A stretch of 64,000 bases of DNA from Streptomyces sp. NBC_01244 (GTDB lineage Bacteria > Actinomycetota > Actinomycetes > Streptomycetales > Streptomycetaceae), in assembly GCF_035987325.1 (NCBI RefSeq), contig NZ_CP108488.1, forward strand, positions 5,332,001-5,396,000, read 5' to 3'. This document shows positions 17,217 through 26,398 of this stretch, in pieces (within the stretch, counting starts at the first letter, position 1; each line of letters begins with the position of its first letter). Both the position numbers and the translations under genes were made by a program. The notes beneath the pieces are model-generated. The model did not search any database, had not been told where the DNA came from, and was given only the letters and a program-made list of their open reading frames with translations.

Positions 17217-19706
17217 TCAGGGCGTCCCTGACGGGGTCGGGGCCGGGTCCGGGGACGGGGCCGGGGATTCCGAGAGGAGGTGGGTGAGGAGGCGGACGGC
17301 GCCGCGCTTGTGCAGGGGGTCGTTGCCGTTGCCGCACTTGGGGGACTGGATGCAGGAGGGGCAGCCGGCCTCGCACTCGCAGGCGGCGATCGCGTCCCGG
17401 GTCGCCGTCAGCCAGGCGCGGGCCGTGTGGAAGGCGCGCTCGGCGAAGCCCGCTCCGCCGGGGTGGCCGTCGTAGACGAAGACCGTCGGGAGGAGGGTGT
17501 CGGGATGCAGCGGGACGGAGACCCCGCCGATGTCCCAGCGGTCGCAGGTGGCGAAGAGCGGGAGTAGGCCGATCGAGGCGTGCTCGGCGGCGTGCAGGGC
17601 GCCGCCGAGGATCTCCGGGTTGATCCGGGCCTCGTCGAGCTGGTCCTCGGTGACCGTCCACCACACGGCCCGGGTGCGCAGGGTGCGGGGCGGCAGGTCC
17701 AGTTTGGCCTCGCCGAGCACCTCGCCGGTGATCAGTTTGCGGCGCAGGTAGGAGACGACCTGGTTGGTGACCTCCACGGAACCGAAGCAGAGCCTGCCCC
17801 GCCCCCAGGCGATCTCCGTCTCGGTTTCCAGGACGGAGATGGCGGTCGTGTCGCGGGCCGTGGTGGAGAACGGCGGGCTGGCCTCCTCGACCAGCGCGAC
17901 GGAGTCCTCCAGGTCCAGGTGCTTCACGAGGTACGTGCGGCCCTGGTGGAGGTGGACCGCCCCGTCGTGGACGGCGGTGTGGGAGGCCTCCTCGTCGACC
18001 GTGCCCAGGAGCCGGCCCGTGGCGGCTTCGACGATCTGGACCGGGCGTCCGCCGCCGCCCCGGATGTCGGTGAGGTCCGAGGCCCGTTCCCGGCGGGTCC
18101 AGTGCCAGCCCGCCGCCCGGCGGCGCAGCAGTTTCGCCGCTTCGAGCTGGGGGAGGAGGTCGCGTGCCGCCGGGCCGAAGAGGTCGAGGTCGGGCTCCGT
18201 GAGGGGTAGCTCGGCCGCGGCCGCGCACAGGTGCGGGGCCAGGACGTACGGGTTGTCGGGGTCCAGGACCGTGGCCTCCACCGGCTGCCGGAAGAGGGCC
18301 TCGGGGTGGTGGACCAGGTAGGTGTCCAGCGGGTCGTCGCGGGCGATCAGGACGGCCAGCGCGCCCTGGCCCGAGCGTCCGGCCCGGCCGGCCTGCTGCC
18401 ACAGGGAGGCGCGGGTGCCCGGGTAGCCGGTGATCAGGACGGCGTCGAGGCCGGAGACGTCCACGCCCAGCTCCAGGGCGGTCGTCGCGGCCAGGCCGAG
18501 CAGGTCGCCGGAGTGCAGGGCCCGCTCCAGGGCCCGGCGCTCCTCGGGCAGGTAGCCGCCGCGGTAGGCCGCGACCCGCCCGGGCAGCGAGCGGTCGACG
18601 GCGGCGAGCTTCTCCTGGGCGATCACGGCGATCAGCTCGGCGCCGCGCCGGGAGCGGACGAAGGCGACCGTGCGGACGCCCTGGACGACCAGGTCGGTGA
18701 GGAGATCGGCGGTCTCGGCGGTGGCCGTACGCCGTACGGGTGCGCCCCGCTCCCCCTTGAGGTCGGTCAGGGGCGGCTCCCACAGGGCGAAGACGACCTC
18801 GCCGCGCGGGGAGGCGTCGTCGGAGACCTCCACCACCGGCAGGCCGGTCAGCCGGGCCGCGGCGGTCGCCGGGTCGCTCGCGGTGGCCGAGGCCAGCAGG
18901 AACACGGGATCGGAGCCGTAGCGGGCGCACAGCCGGCGCAGCCGCCGCAGGACCTGGGCGACGTGGGAGCCGAAGACGCCCCGGTAGGTGTGGCACTCGT
19001 CGATGACCACGTAGCGCAGGGCCCGCAGGAAGGAGGACCAGCGCGGGTGGGCCGGGAGGATCCCCCGGTGCAGCATGTCGGGGTTGGTGAGGACGTAGTT
19101 CGCGTACTGGCGCACCCACTCGCGCTCCTCGACCGGGGTGTCCCCGTCGTACACGGCGGGCCGGACGGCGTTGCCGAGGGGGCCGGCCAGTTCCCGTACG
19201 GCGCGGCGCTGGTCGGCGGCCAGGGCCTTGGTCGGGGCCAGGTACAGGGCGGTCGCGCCCCGGCCGTTGGGTGCCTCGGCGCCGTCGGCGAGGGCCGAGA
19301 GCACGGGCGCGAGGTAGGCCAGCGACTTGCCCGAGGCGGTTCCCGTGGCGACGACCACGGACTCTCCGTCGAGGGCGTGCTCGGCGGCCGCGGCCTGGTG
19401 TTCCCACGGATGGTCGATCCCGGCGGCCTGAATCGCGGCTACGACATCAGTTCGGATGCGATCGGGCCAGACCGCATGACGACCCTCCCGAGGGGGCAAG
19501 TGCTCCGTATGAGTGATGCGCGCAGCCCGGGAAGGCCCCCGTGACAGCCGGTCCAGGACCGTGCCGGGGGTGGGTCTGACGTCCTCGGGTGCCGTGGGCG
19601 GACCGGGACGGTGAGTGTTGGCCATTGGAACCGAGTGTGTCACCGGCGTGCGGGACAATGGTCCGAAGGCGTCGTGCGCGCCTGCCGGTAAGTGATTGAA
19701 TGCCAT
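17217..19706 (-). CDS. MrfA/YprA-like DEAD/DEAH-box helicase with a TTA codon
   Basis: The 829-residue SF2 helicase shows Walker A ATGTASGKS, DECH box VIDECHTY, motif III SATASDP, motif VI QQAGRAGRSGQ, and a C-terminal domain ending in the four-cysteine cluster CEAGCPSCIQSPKCGN. That cluster is typical of B. subtilis MrfA (YprA), which acts in repair of mitomycin damage. The gene is the usual helicase partner of actinobacterial Tad clusters, although a shared function is unproven. With the ATG at 19706, codon 6 (19689-19691) is TTA. A later ATG at 19625 would remove it, but neither start has a strong ribosome site. The gene is divergent from bldG with 81 bp between the starts. Confidence 0.85.
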   Translation of the reverse strand: MAFNHLPAGAHDAFGPLSRTPVTHSVPMANTHRPGPPTAPEDVRPTPGTVLDRLSRGPSRAARITHTEHLPPREGRHAVWPDRIRTDVVAAIQAAGIDHPWEHQAAAAEHALDGESVVVATGTASGKSLAYLAPVLSALADGAEAPNGRGATALYLAPTKALAADQRRAVRELAGPLGNAVRPAVYDGDTPVEEREWVRQYANYVLTNPDMLHRGILPAHPRWSSFLRALRYVVIDECHTYRGVFGSHVAQVLRRLRRLCARYGSDPVFLLASATASDPATAAARLTGLPVVEVSDDASPRGEVVFALWEPPLTDLKGERGAPVRRTATAETADLLTDLVVQGVRTVAFVRSRRGAELIAVIAQEKLAAVDRSLPGRVAAYRGGYLPEERRALERALHSGDLLGLAATTALELGVDVSGLDAVLITGYPGTRASLWQQAGRAGRSGQGALAVLIARDDPLDTYLVHHPEALFRQPVEATVLDPDNPYVLAPHLCAAAAELPLTEPDLDLFGPAARDLLPQLEAAKLLRRRAAGWHWTRRERASDLTDIRGGGGRPVQIVEAATGRLLGTVDEEASHTAVHDGAVHLHQGRTYLVKHLDLEDSVALVEEASPPFSTTARDTTAISVLETETEIAWGRGRLCFGSVEVTNQVVSYLRRKLITGEVLGEAKLDLPPRTLRTRAVWWTVTEDQLDEARINPEILGGALHAAEHASIGLLPLFATCDRWDIGGVSVPLHPDTLLPTVFVYDGHPGGAGFAERAFHTARAWLTATRDAIAACECEAGCPSCIQSPKCGNGNDPLHKRGAVRLLTHLLSESPAPSPDPAPTPSGTP

Positions 19707-19787
19707 CGCGGCAGCCAATCCCTCGCCCACCTTCGGGTGGGGAGGCCCCTGGGGGGCGCCGCTCGATAGCAAGGTGCTGGAGGATCC
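19707..19787. promoter_or_regulatory. bldG: bldG/helicase divergent region with UUCG hairpin
   Basis: This 81-bp gap separates two divergent starts. CCCACC-TTCG-GGTGGG at 19726-19741 is a perfect 6-bp stem closed by the very stable UUCG tetraloop when transcribed toward bldG. It is 46 bp before the bldG start. bldG is known to have promoters upstream of this distance in S. coelicolor, so the hairpin would lie in the leader RNA. The ribosome site for bldG is CTGGAGG at 19777-19783. Confidence 0.5.
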
Positions 19788-20129
19788 GTGGACCTGTCCC
19801 TGTCGACTCGCACTGTCGGCGACCGTACGGTCGTGGAGGTCGGTGGCGAGATTGATGTGTATACCGCGCCCAAGCTGCGCGAGCAGTTGGTCGAGTTGGT
19901 GAACGACGGCAGCTACCACCTGGTTGTCGACATGGAGCGAGTGGACTTCCTCGACTCCACCGGACTTGGTGTGCTCGTGGGAGGCCTCAAGCGCGTCCGC
20001 GCGCACGAGGGCTCGCTGCGTCTGGTGTGCAACCAGGAGCGCATCCTGAAGATCTTCCGAATCACCGGTCTGACCAAGGTGTTTCCGATCCACAACTCGG
20101 TGGAAGACGCCGTCAACGCCACCGACTGA
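19788..20129 (+). CDS. bldG: BldG anti-anti-sigma factor
   Basis: The 113-residue STAS-domain protein is identical in length and layout to S. coelicolor BldG, an anti-sigma-factor antagonist needed for aerial mycelium and antibiotic production. The phosphorylation site is Ser57 in [13 protein letters not shown]. In its unphosphorylated form the family binds anti-sigma kinases and frees sigma factors. The GTG start follows GGAGG. The next gene encodes its expected partner anti-sigma factor, and the flanking genes match the known bldG locus. Confidence 0.97.
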   Translation: MDLSLSTRTVGDRTVVEVGGEIDVYTAPKLREQLVELVNDGSYHLVVDMERVDFLDSTGLGVLVGGLKRVRAHEGSLRLVCNQERILKIFRITGLTKVFPIHNSVEDAVNATD

Positions 20130-20230
20130 CGGCGCTCGGCGGCGAAACGGCCGAAGATGGAGCGGGGGGTACCGGGCCACAAGCGGTCCGGGCCCCTGTA
20201 AGGCACGCCCGTAGTCCGAGGGGGACGCGC

Positions 20231-20671
20231 ATGGCCACCGTTGAACTGCGCTTCAGCGCCCAGCCCGAACACGTCCGGACGGCCCGCCTGGTCGCGGCCG
20301 CCGTGGCGCGGCGGGCCGGTGTCGAGGAAGCCGTCCTCGACGAGGTCCGCCTCGCCGTGGGCGAGGCCTGTTCGCGTGCCGTCGGACTGCATCGCAGCAA
20401 CGGGCTGACCGCGCCCGTCCGGGTGGTGCTGACCGAGGAGGAGAAGGTGTTCTCCATCGAGGTCAGCGACGAAGTACCCGGACCGGCCGGCGGCCCGTCC
20501 GCAGCCGTGCCCGGAATCGACGCCGTCCTGGACCCCGACATCGAGGGCGAGGACGAGATGGGCCTTGCCGTGATCAGCGGCCTGGTCGACGACGTCGACG
20601 TCATCAGCGGGGAAAACGGCGGGACCATCCGGATGAGCTGGCCCGTCTCGGGGACCTCCGAACTGCCGTAG
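20231..20671 (+). CDS. anti-sigma regulatory factor, BldG partner
   Basis: The 146-residue HATPase_c/RsbW-like protein contains the N-box region LDEVRLAVGEACSRAVGLH and a G-box-like MGLAVISGLVDDVD. Such proteins bind and can phosphorylate STAS antagonists and sequester sigma factors. From memory this corresponds to the gene next to bldG in S. coelicolor (SCO3548/ApgA). The ATG is preceded by GAGGGGGA. It lies 101 bp after bldG with no terminator between, so it is co-transcribed. Confidence 0.9.
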   Translation: MATVELRFSAQPEHVRTARLVAAAVARRAGVEEAVLDEVRLAVGEACSRAVGLHRSNGLTAPVRVVLTEEEKVFSIEVSDEVPGPAGGPSAAVPGIDAVLDPDIEGEDEMGLAVISGLVDDVDVISGENGGTIRMSWPVSGTSELP

Positions 20672-20764
20672 CCGGCTGTGGTCGGCCGTAGCCGGCCGTA
20701 GCCGGGCCCGGCCGGACGGACAGCGGCCCGGCTCCGGCCGGGGTCGGCGATTCGGCCTGCCCAT

Positions 20765-20970
20765 CGCTTCGTGCCCGCCGGGTGGCCTCGTGCCGCCCGG
20801 CGGGTTTTCGTGCTGCCCGGCGGGACCGGACCGTGTCCCGCTCGGGGGCTTCGTGCTGCCCTGCGGTGGGTCCTTGCGGACGCCGCTTGGCGGGTTCTCG
20901 TGGTGACCGGCGGGTTCTCGTCCCGGCCGGGGGGTTTCGTGGTTCCCGGCCGGTTTCCTGCCCCGGCCGG
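20765..20970. repeat. degenerate repeat array after the bldG operon
   Basis: About six variants of GGGTTTTCGTGCTGCCCGGC recur at 20-45-bp intervals in this noncoding stretch, preceded by short repeats of CGTAGCCGGC at 20668-20705. The unit is too degenerate for a fixed period and matches no repeat family I recognise. The rest of 20672-21110 holds nothing else that I can support. Confidence 0.45.
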
Positions 20971-21110
20971 CCCTCGCGGCGGTCGGTTCCCGGAGGTCGG
21001 CCGTCCGGCGACGGGGGACCGGGCGGGTGCCGGTAAGGCGTCGGAGCACCGGGAGTGGGGGCACCGATGATGTTCCGCCGCGCGTGCCGACGTATCTTCT
21101 GATCTTATTC

Positions 21111-21135
21111 AAGGCCCTGCCGAGCAGGGCCTTTC
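21111..21135 (+). terminator. terminator of the bldG operon
   Basis: AAGGCCCTGC-CGA-GCAGGGCCTT is a perfect 10-bp stem with a 3-nt loop, followed by T residues. It is the first strong hairpin after the anti-sigma gene and precedes the hppA promoter region. Confidence 0.75.
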
Positions 21136-21292
21136 GGGTAATCGTAGATCCATTCCGTGATCGTTCTCCGGCGGTTTTCCGGATCGGTGATCAGGCGTCA
21201 ATGCTTTTGCCCCGTTACCGCTTTCGAGGGTAATGGAGTGACCAGATCTATTGGTGAGGAGCAAGTGCGAGCCAATTCCGTTTCCTGCGTAC

Positions 21293-21321
21293 TGTTTTGA
21301 TCGGGTTCCGCTCCCTACAAT
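21293..21321 (+). promoter_or_regulatory. candidate hppA promoter
   Basis: TACAAT at 21316-21321 is a good vegetative -10 hexamer. A weak TGTTTT -35 lies 17 bp upstream. It would give a leader of about 33 nt before the start at 21360, which has AAGGAGG in front of it. Confidence 0.5.
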
Positions 21322-21359
21322 CCGTCCACATCTTGAGCTCATCACGTCAAGGAGGACGA

Positions 21360-23777
21360 ATGACGGGGCTCTTCACCCCTATCGCGCCCGGTCGCACCAC
21401 TGACCTGGCATCCGCAGTACTCACCGATGACAACCGGCTCATCGTGATCGTCATTGCGGCCGTTGCCATCGCCGCGCTCGTCGTCGCGCAGATCCTGGTC
21501 CGCCAGGTCCTCGCCGCCGACGAGGGAACCGACAAGATGAAGGAGATCGCCGCAGCCGTCCAGGAAGGCGCCAACGCCTACCTCGGCCGGCAGCTCCGCA
21601 CGCTCGGCGTCTTCGCCGTCGTCGTGTTCTTCCTGCTGTTCCTGCTCCCCGCCGACGACTGGACGCAGCGGGCGGGACGTTCCGCCTTCTTCCTCGTCGG
21701 CGCCACCTTCTCGGCCGCCACCGGCTACATCGGCATGCGCCTCGCGGTCCGTGCCAACGTCCGCGTCGCCGCCGCCGCGCGCGAGGCCACCCCCGCCGAG
21801 GGCGAGCCCGCCAAGGACCTGACCGAGGTCTCCCACAAGGCCATGCGGATCGCGTTCCGCACCGGCGGCGTGGTGGGCATGTTCACCGTCGGCCTCGGCC
21901 TGCTCGGCGCGTCCTGCGTCGTGCTCGTCTACGCCGCCGACGCGCCCAAGGTCCTGGAGGGCTTCGGCCTCGGTGCCGCGCTCATCGCGATGTTCATGCG
22001 TGTCGGAGGCGGCATCTTCACCAAGGCCGCCGACGTCGGCGCCGACCTGGTCGGCAAGGTCGAGCAGGGCATTCCGGAGGACGACCCGCGCAATGCCGCG
22101 ACCATCGCCGACAATGTGGGCGACAACGTCGGAGACTGCGCGGGAATGGCCGCCGACCTCTTCGAGTCGTACGCCGTCACCCTCGTGGCGGCCCTCATCC
22201 TCGGCAAGGCCGCCTTCGGCGACCTGGGCCTGGCCTTCCCGTTGATCGTCCCCGCCATCGGGGTCGTCACGGCGATGATCGGCATCTTCGCGGTCTCCCC
22301 GCGGCGTACCGACCGCAGCGGAATGACCGCCATCAACCGCGGCTTCTTCATCTCCGCGGCCATCTCGCTGGTCCTCGTCGCGATCGCCGTCTACGCGTAC
22401 CTCCCGGGCACCTACAAGGAGCTCGTCGGCGTCGACGACGCCGCGATCTCCGGGCACTCCGGTGACCCGCGGATCCTGGCGCTGGTCGCCGTCGCCATCG
22501 GCATCGTGCTCGCGGCCCTGATCCAGCAGCTCACCGGCTACTTCACCGAGACCAACCGCCGCCCCGTCCGGGACATCGGCAAGTCGTCCCTGACGGGCGC
22601 CGCCACGGTCGTGCTCGCCGGCATCTCGGTCGGTCTGGAGTCCGCCGTCTACACGGCGCTGCTCATCGGCCTCGGCGTGTACGGGGCGTTCCTGCTCGGC
22701 GGCACCTCGATCATGCTGGCGCTCTTCGCGGTCGCACTGGCCGGCACCGGTCTGCTCACCACCGTCGGCGTCATCGTCGCCATGGACACCTTCGGCCCGG
22801 TCTCCGACAACGCCCAGGGCATCGCGGAGATGTCCGGGGACGTCGAGGGCGCCGGCGCGCAGGTGCTGACCGACCTGGACGCGGTGGGCAACACCACCAA
22901 GGCCATCACCAAGGGCATCGCGATCGCCACGGCCGTGCTCGCCGCGGCCGCGCTCTTCGGCTCGTACAACGACGCCATCGCGAACGCGGTCAAGGAGGTC
23001 GGAGCCAAGACGGCCGGGGAGATGAACCTCAGCCTGGACATCGCTCAGCCCAACAACCTGGTCGGGCTGATCCTGGGCGCGGCCGTCGTGTTCCTGTTCT
23101 CCGGCCTCGCCATCAACGCCGTGTCCCGCTCGGCGGGCGCGGTGGTCTACGAGGTGCGCCGCCAGTTCCGGGAGCACCCCGGGATCATGGACTACACCGA
23201 GAAGCCCGAATACGGGCGCGTCGTGGACATCTGCACCAAGGACGCGCTGCGCGAACTCGCCACGCCCGGGCTGCTCGCCGTCCTCACCCCGATCGCCGTC
23301 GGGTTCACGCTCGGCGTCGGAGCCCTCGGCTCCTTCCTCGCCGGCGCGATCGGCACGGGCACCCTGATGGCGGTCTTCCTCGCCAACTCCGGTGGCGCGT
23401 GGGACAACGCGAAGAAGCTCGTCGAGGACGGGCACCACGGCGGCAAGGGCAGCGCGGCCCACGAGGCCGTCGTCATCGGCGACACCGTCGGCGACCCGTT
23501 CAAGGACACCGCCGGTCCCGCCATCAACCCGCTGCTCAAGGTCATGAACCTGGTGGCGCTGCTGATCGCCCCCGCGATCGTGCAGTTCAGCTACGGGGCG
23601 GACGCCAGTCCGACGGTACGGGCGATCGTCGCGGTCCTCGCGATCGGCGTCATCGTCGGTGCGGTGTACATCTCCAAGCGCCGCGGCATCGCCGTGGGCG
23701 ACGACGGGACGGGCGAGGGCGCGACCGCCGAGCGGGTGGGCCAGCAGGCCGACCCGGCGGCGGCGGTCTCTTCCTGA
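21360..23777 (+). CDS. hppA: membrane proton-translocating pyrophosphatase
   Basis: The 805-residue integral membrane enzyme hydrolyses pyrophosphate and pumps protons out. It has about 16 helices. The catalytic loop reads DVGADLVGKVEQG, followed by DDPRNAATIADNVGDNVGDCAGMAADLFESY. The later segment GNTTKAITKG has Lys where potassium-dependent enzymes have Ala, which marks the potassium-independent subclass. The ATG at 21360 follows CAAGGAGGACGA; an upstream in-frame start would precede the ribosome site and is rejected. It lies directly downstream of the bldG operon, as in S. coelicolor. Confidence 0.97.
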   Translation: MTGLFTPIAPGRTTDLASAVLTDDNRLIVIVIAAVAIAALVVAQILVRQVLAADEGTDKMKEIAAAVQEGANAYLGRQLRTLGVFAVVVFFLLFLLPADDWTQRAGRSAFFLVGATFSAATGYIGMRLAVRANVRVAAAAREATPAEGEPAKDLTEVSHKAMRIAFRTGGVVGMFTVGLGLLGASCVVLVYAADAPKVLEGFGLGAALIAMFMRVGGGIFTKAADVGADLVGKVEQGIPEDDPRNAATIADNVGDNVGDCAGMAADLFESYAVTLVAALILGKAAFGDLGLAFPLIVPAIGVVTAMIGIFAVSPRRTDRSGMTAINRGFFISAAISLVLVAIAVYAYLPGTYKELVGVDDAAISGHSGDPRILALVAVAIGIVLAALIQQLTGYFTETNRRPVRDIGKSSLTGAATVVLAGISVGLESAVYTALLIGLGVYGAFLLGGTSIMLALFAVALAGTGLLTTVGVIVAMDTFGPVSDNAQGIAEMSGDVEGAGAQVLTDLDAVGNTTKAITKGIAIATAVLAAAALFGSYNDAIANAVKEVGAKTAGEMNLSLDIAQPNNLVGLILGAAVVFLFSGLAINAVSRSAGAVVYEVRRQFREHPGIMDYTEKPEYGRVVDICTKDALRELATPGLLAVLTPIAVGFTLGVGALGSFLAGAIGTGTLMAVFLANSGGAWDNAKKLVEDGHHGGKGSAAHEAVVIGDTVGDPFKDTAGPAINPLLKVMNLVALLIAPAIVQFSYGADASPTVRAIVAVLAIGVIVGAVYISKRRGIAVGDDGTGEGATAERVGQQADPAAAVSS

Positions 23778-23858
23778 GACGGACGGAGCGGGCCTGAACC
23801 GGCCCGATCCGGCTCGACTCGGCCCGACCCGGGGCTCGACTCGACCCTACGCCCGAAT

Positions 23859-23901
23859 GGCGGACGGGCGGCGCGGACTGACGCGCCGTCCGTCCGCCTT
23901 T
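23859..23901 (+). terminator. hppA terminator
   Basis: Seventeen-bp arms at 23859-23875 and 23882-23898 (GGCGGACGGGCGGCGCG and its complement, one G-T pair) enclose a 6-nt loop and are followed by TTT. It starts 82 nt after the hppA stop. Confidence 0.8.
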
Positions 23902-23962
23902 GCGTTTCCCGGATGGTGGACGTGTATCTTCCGGGCCGAGAGCCTTCGAAGGGACCAATCCG

Positions 23963-24529
23963 GTGAACAAGAAGCTTGCGGCCGCGGTATCGGGCGCTGC
24001 GGTGCTGATGCTCGTCCTGTCCGGCTGCGGCGGGGACGACGGCGACAAGAAGACCGACGCCTGGGCCAAGAAGGTCTGCGACAGCTGGCAGCCCGAGCTC
24101 GAGAAGATCGAGAAGGCGAACGCCGACATCAAGCGGGTGGCGACCGAGAGCAGCAAGCCCGAGGAGGTCCAGTCGACCGACTCGGCGGCCTTCGGGACCA
24201 TGTCCGAGTCGTACAAGGCGATGGGTACGGCCCTCACGAACGCGGGAGTTCCGCCCGTCAAGGACGGGGAGAAGACCCAGGCCGCCGCGGTCATGGGCTT
24301 CGAGTCGACGTCGGCGGGCTACACGGCCCTGAAGACGAAGATGGACGCCCTCGACGCCAAGGACCAGGGCAAGTTCGCGGAGGGCCTCAAGGAGGTCGCG
24401 GGCGGCCTGGAGGAAGCGACCAAGGGCGGCAAGGAAGCCCTCGACCAGCTCAAGGCGGGCGGCCTGGACAAGTCGATGAACAGTCAGAAGGGCTGCCAGG
24501 TGACGACTCCGTCGCCGGCGCAGTCCTAG
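23963..24529 (+). CDS. small secreted lipoprotein
   Basis: The 188-residue product has a lipoprotein signal: VNKKLAAAVSGAAVLMLVLSGC, with Cys22 as the lipidation site. The mature part is Lys/Glu rich and mostly helical (SWQPELEKIEKANADIK; FAEGLKEVAGGLEEATKGG), like many small streptomycete lipoproteins of unknown role. GTG start with GAAGGGA upstream; starting earlier would spoil the signal peptide. It stands alone between hppA and the methyltransferase. Confidence 0.8.
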   Translation: MNKKLAAAVSGAAVLMLVLSGCGGDDGDKKTDAWAKKVCDSWQPELEKIEKANADIKRVATESSKPEEVQSTDSAAFGTMSESYKAMGTALTNAGVPPVKDGEKTQAAAVMGFESTSAGYTALKTKMDALDAKDQGKFAEGLKEVAGGLEEATKGGKEALDQLKAGGLDKSMNSQKGCQVTTPSPAQS

Positions 24530-24628
24530 TCCGCGTCGTCCTCGACCGCCTCGACGGCCTCGTCGTTCGGGGGCCTGGTCCTGGACGAGGACGCGCGGGC
24601 GGCCGCCTTGCCGGCGGCGCCGCACACA

Positions 24629-24667
24629 CCGGGGCGGCCGGGATCCTTCGGGACCCGGCCGCCCCGG
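24629..24667. terminator. strong hairpin with UUCG loop
   Basis: Perfect 14-bp arms at 24629-24642 and 24654-24667 enclose a loop that itself pairs as TCC-TTCG-GGA. It is about 100 nt after the lipoprotein stop and is its likely terminator. The rest of 24530-24826 is GC rich; a reading frame on the minus strand crosses it but has no start signals, so I annotate no gene. Confidence 0.6.
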
Positions 24668-24826
24668 CGCATGTTCCGGGGACGGGTCCGGCCGTACGGA
24701 GCTGCGCCCGGTCGGGGCCCGTCCCGGGGTGCGGCCCCCGGGCGGGAGCTCGCGGGGGGCGACGGGCGCCCACGCCGTAGGCCGTGTGGCGCGGGCATTG
24801 GCGGCGGCAGCGGCCACAATGGGCGG

Positions 24827-26398
24827 GTGAGTACCACCAGCCTTCCCCCCGGTCTGCCCGCCCGCCTCCCCTCGTCGGCCCGCGCGGCCGAGCTGCGCGC
24901 CGCGTTGCTCGCCGCGGGCTTCACCGCCGACGGGCTGCTCGACCTGCTCGGTGCCCCGGCGTACGCCGCGCTGGCACGCAGCGAGACGGTCCCCGCCCTG
25001 CGCGCCACGCGGAGCCGCGGTGACGGGCCGCTCGCGAGCCTGACCCGGCTCTTCCTGCTGCGCCAGCCGGTGCCGTACGTACATGCCGCGGCCGCCCTGC
25101 CCGTGGACGCGGCGCTGGCCGACGGCTGGCTGCGGCGCGAGGGCGACGAGCTGCACGCCACCGTGGACGTACGCCCGTACGGCGGTCCGGACGGCGAGGA
25201 CTGGTTCATCGTCTCCGACCTCGGCTGCGCGGTCGGCGGGGCCGGCGGGATCGGCAGCCGCGACGAGGGCGTGGTCCTGGGCGTCGGCGGTGCCTCCACG
25301 ACGCTGGCGGGGATCACCGTCCGCACGCCGGTCGGCTCGGCTCTCGACGTCGGTACCGGATCGGGGATCCAGGCGCTGCACGCGGCCCAGCACGCGACCC
25401 GGGTCACGGCGACCGATGTCAACCCGCGGGCCCTGGAGTTCACCCGGTTGACGCTGGCGCTGTCGGGTGCCCCCGAAGCGGAACTGCTCGCCGGGTCGCT
25501 GTTCGAGCCGGTCGGGGCGGCCACGTACGACCTGATCGTGTCGAATCCGCCCTTCGTGATCTCTCCGGGGGCCCGGCTGACGTACCGGGACGGCGGGATG
25601 GGCGGCGACGACCTGTGCCGGACCCTGGTCCAGGAGGCCGGAGCCCGGCTCAACCCGGGCGGATTCGCGCAGTTCCTGGGCAACTGGCAGCACGTGGACG
25701 GCGAGGACTGGCACGACCGGGTACGGGCCTGGGTACCGCGCGGCTGCGATGCCTGGATCGTGCAGCGTGACGTGCAGGACGTGACGCAGTACGCGGAGTT
25801 GTGGCTGCGCGACGCGGGCGATCACCGCACCGACCCCGCCGAGTACGAACAGCGGTACGAGGACTGGCTGGACGAGTTCGAAGCCCGCAAGACCAAGGCC
25901 GTCGGCTTCGGCTGGATCACGCTGCGGCGCAGCGACGCGGCCGAGCCCTCGATCGTGGTCGAGGAGTGGCCGCACTCGGTGGAACAGCCGCTCGGGGAGG
26001 CCGTCCTCGACCACTTCGCGCGCCAGGACTACCTGCGCGACCACGATGACGCGGCCCTGCTCGCGGGCTACTTCCGGCTGACCGAGGAGGTCGTGCAGGA
26101 GCAGGTCGGCGCGCCCGGCGCGGAGGATCCGGAACACGTCGTGCTCCGGCAGAACCGGGGCATGCGGCGCGCCACCAAGGTCGACACGGTCGGGGCCGGC
26201 TTCGCCGGGGTGTGTGACGGATCACTGAGCGCGGGGCGGATTCTGGACGCCATCGCCCAGTTGGTCGAGGAGGACCCGGTGGTCCTGCGGGACCGGACGC
26301 CCGAGGCGATCCGGATGCTGGTCGAGCAGGGGTTCCTGGAGCCGCTGACCGGGGCGGACACCGGAGCGGAAGCCGGGGCGGGAGCCCCGGGGGAGTAG
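24827..26398 (+). CDS. class I SAM-dependent methyltransferase
   Basis: The 523-residue protein has an N-terminal helical region (1-150), then SAM motif I ALDVGTGSGIQAL (about residue 172), ATDVNPRALEF, and the NPPF motif in DLIVSNPPFVIS (about residue 240). NPPF/NPPY enzymes methylate amide or exocyclic amino groups, as in PrmC-type protein methylases and N6-adenine methylases; the substrate here is not evident. The C-terminal 200 residues are acidic. GTG start; the frame is open upstream but lacks coding bias. It is conserved between hppA and topA in streptomycetes. Confidence 0.8.
   Translation: MSTTSLPPGLPARLPSSARAAELRAALLAAGFTADGLLDLLGAPAYAALARSETVPALRATRSRGDGPLASLTRLFLLRQPVPYVHAAAALPVDAALADGWLRREGDELHATVDVRPYGGPDGEDWFIVSDLGCAVGGAGGIGSRDEGVVLGVGGASTTLAGITVRTPVGSALDVGTGSGIQALHAAQHATRVTATDVNPRALEFTRLTLALSGAPEAELLAGSLFEPVGAATYDLIVSNPPFVISPGARLTYRDGGMGGDDLCRTLVQEAGARLNPGGFAQFLGNWQHVDGEDWHDRVRAWVPRGCDAWIVQRDVQDVTQYAELWLRDAGDHRTDPAEYEQRYEDWLDEFEARKTKAVGFGWITLRRSDAAEPSIVVEEWPHSVEQPLGEAVLDHFARQDYLRDHDDAALLAGYFRLTEEVVQEQVGAPGAEDPEHVVLRQNRGMRRATKVDTVGAGFAGVCDGSLSAGRILDAIAQLVEEDPVVLRDRTPEAIRMLVEQGFLEPLTGADTGAEAGAGAPGE

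Noticed and set aside
24526..25683. A minus-strand frame ending in an acidic tail (EAVEAVEDDAD) opposite the methyltransferase
   Set aside because: The tail looks protein-like, but most of the frame is antisense to the methyltransferase and there is no start signal; the acidic end reflects GC-biased codons.
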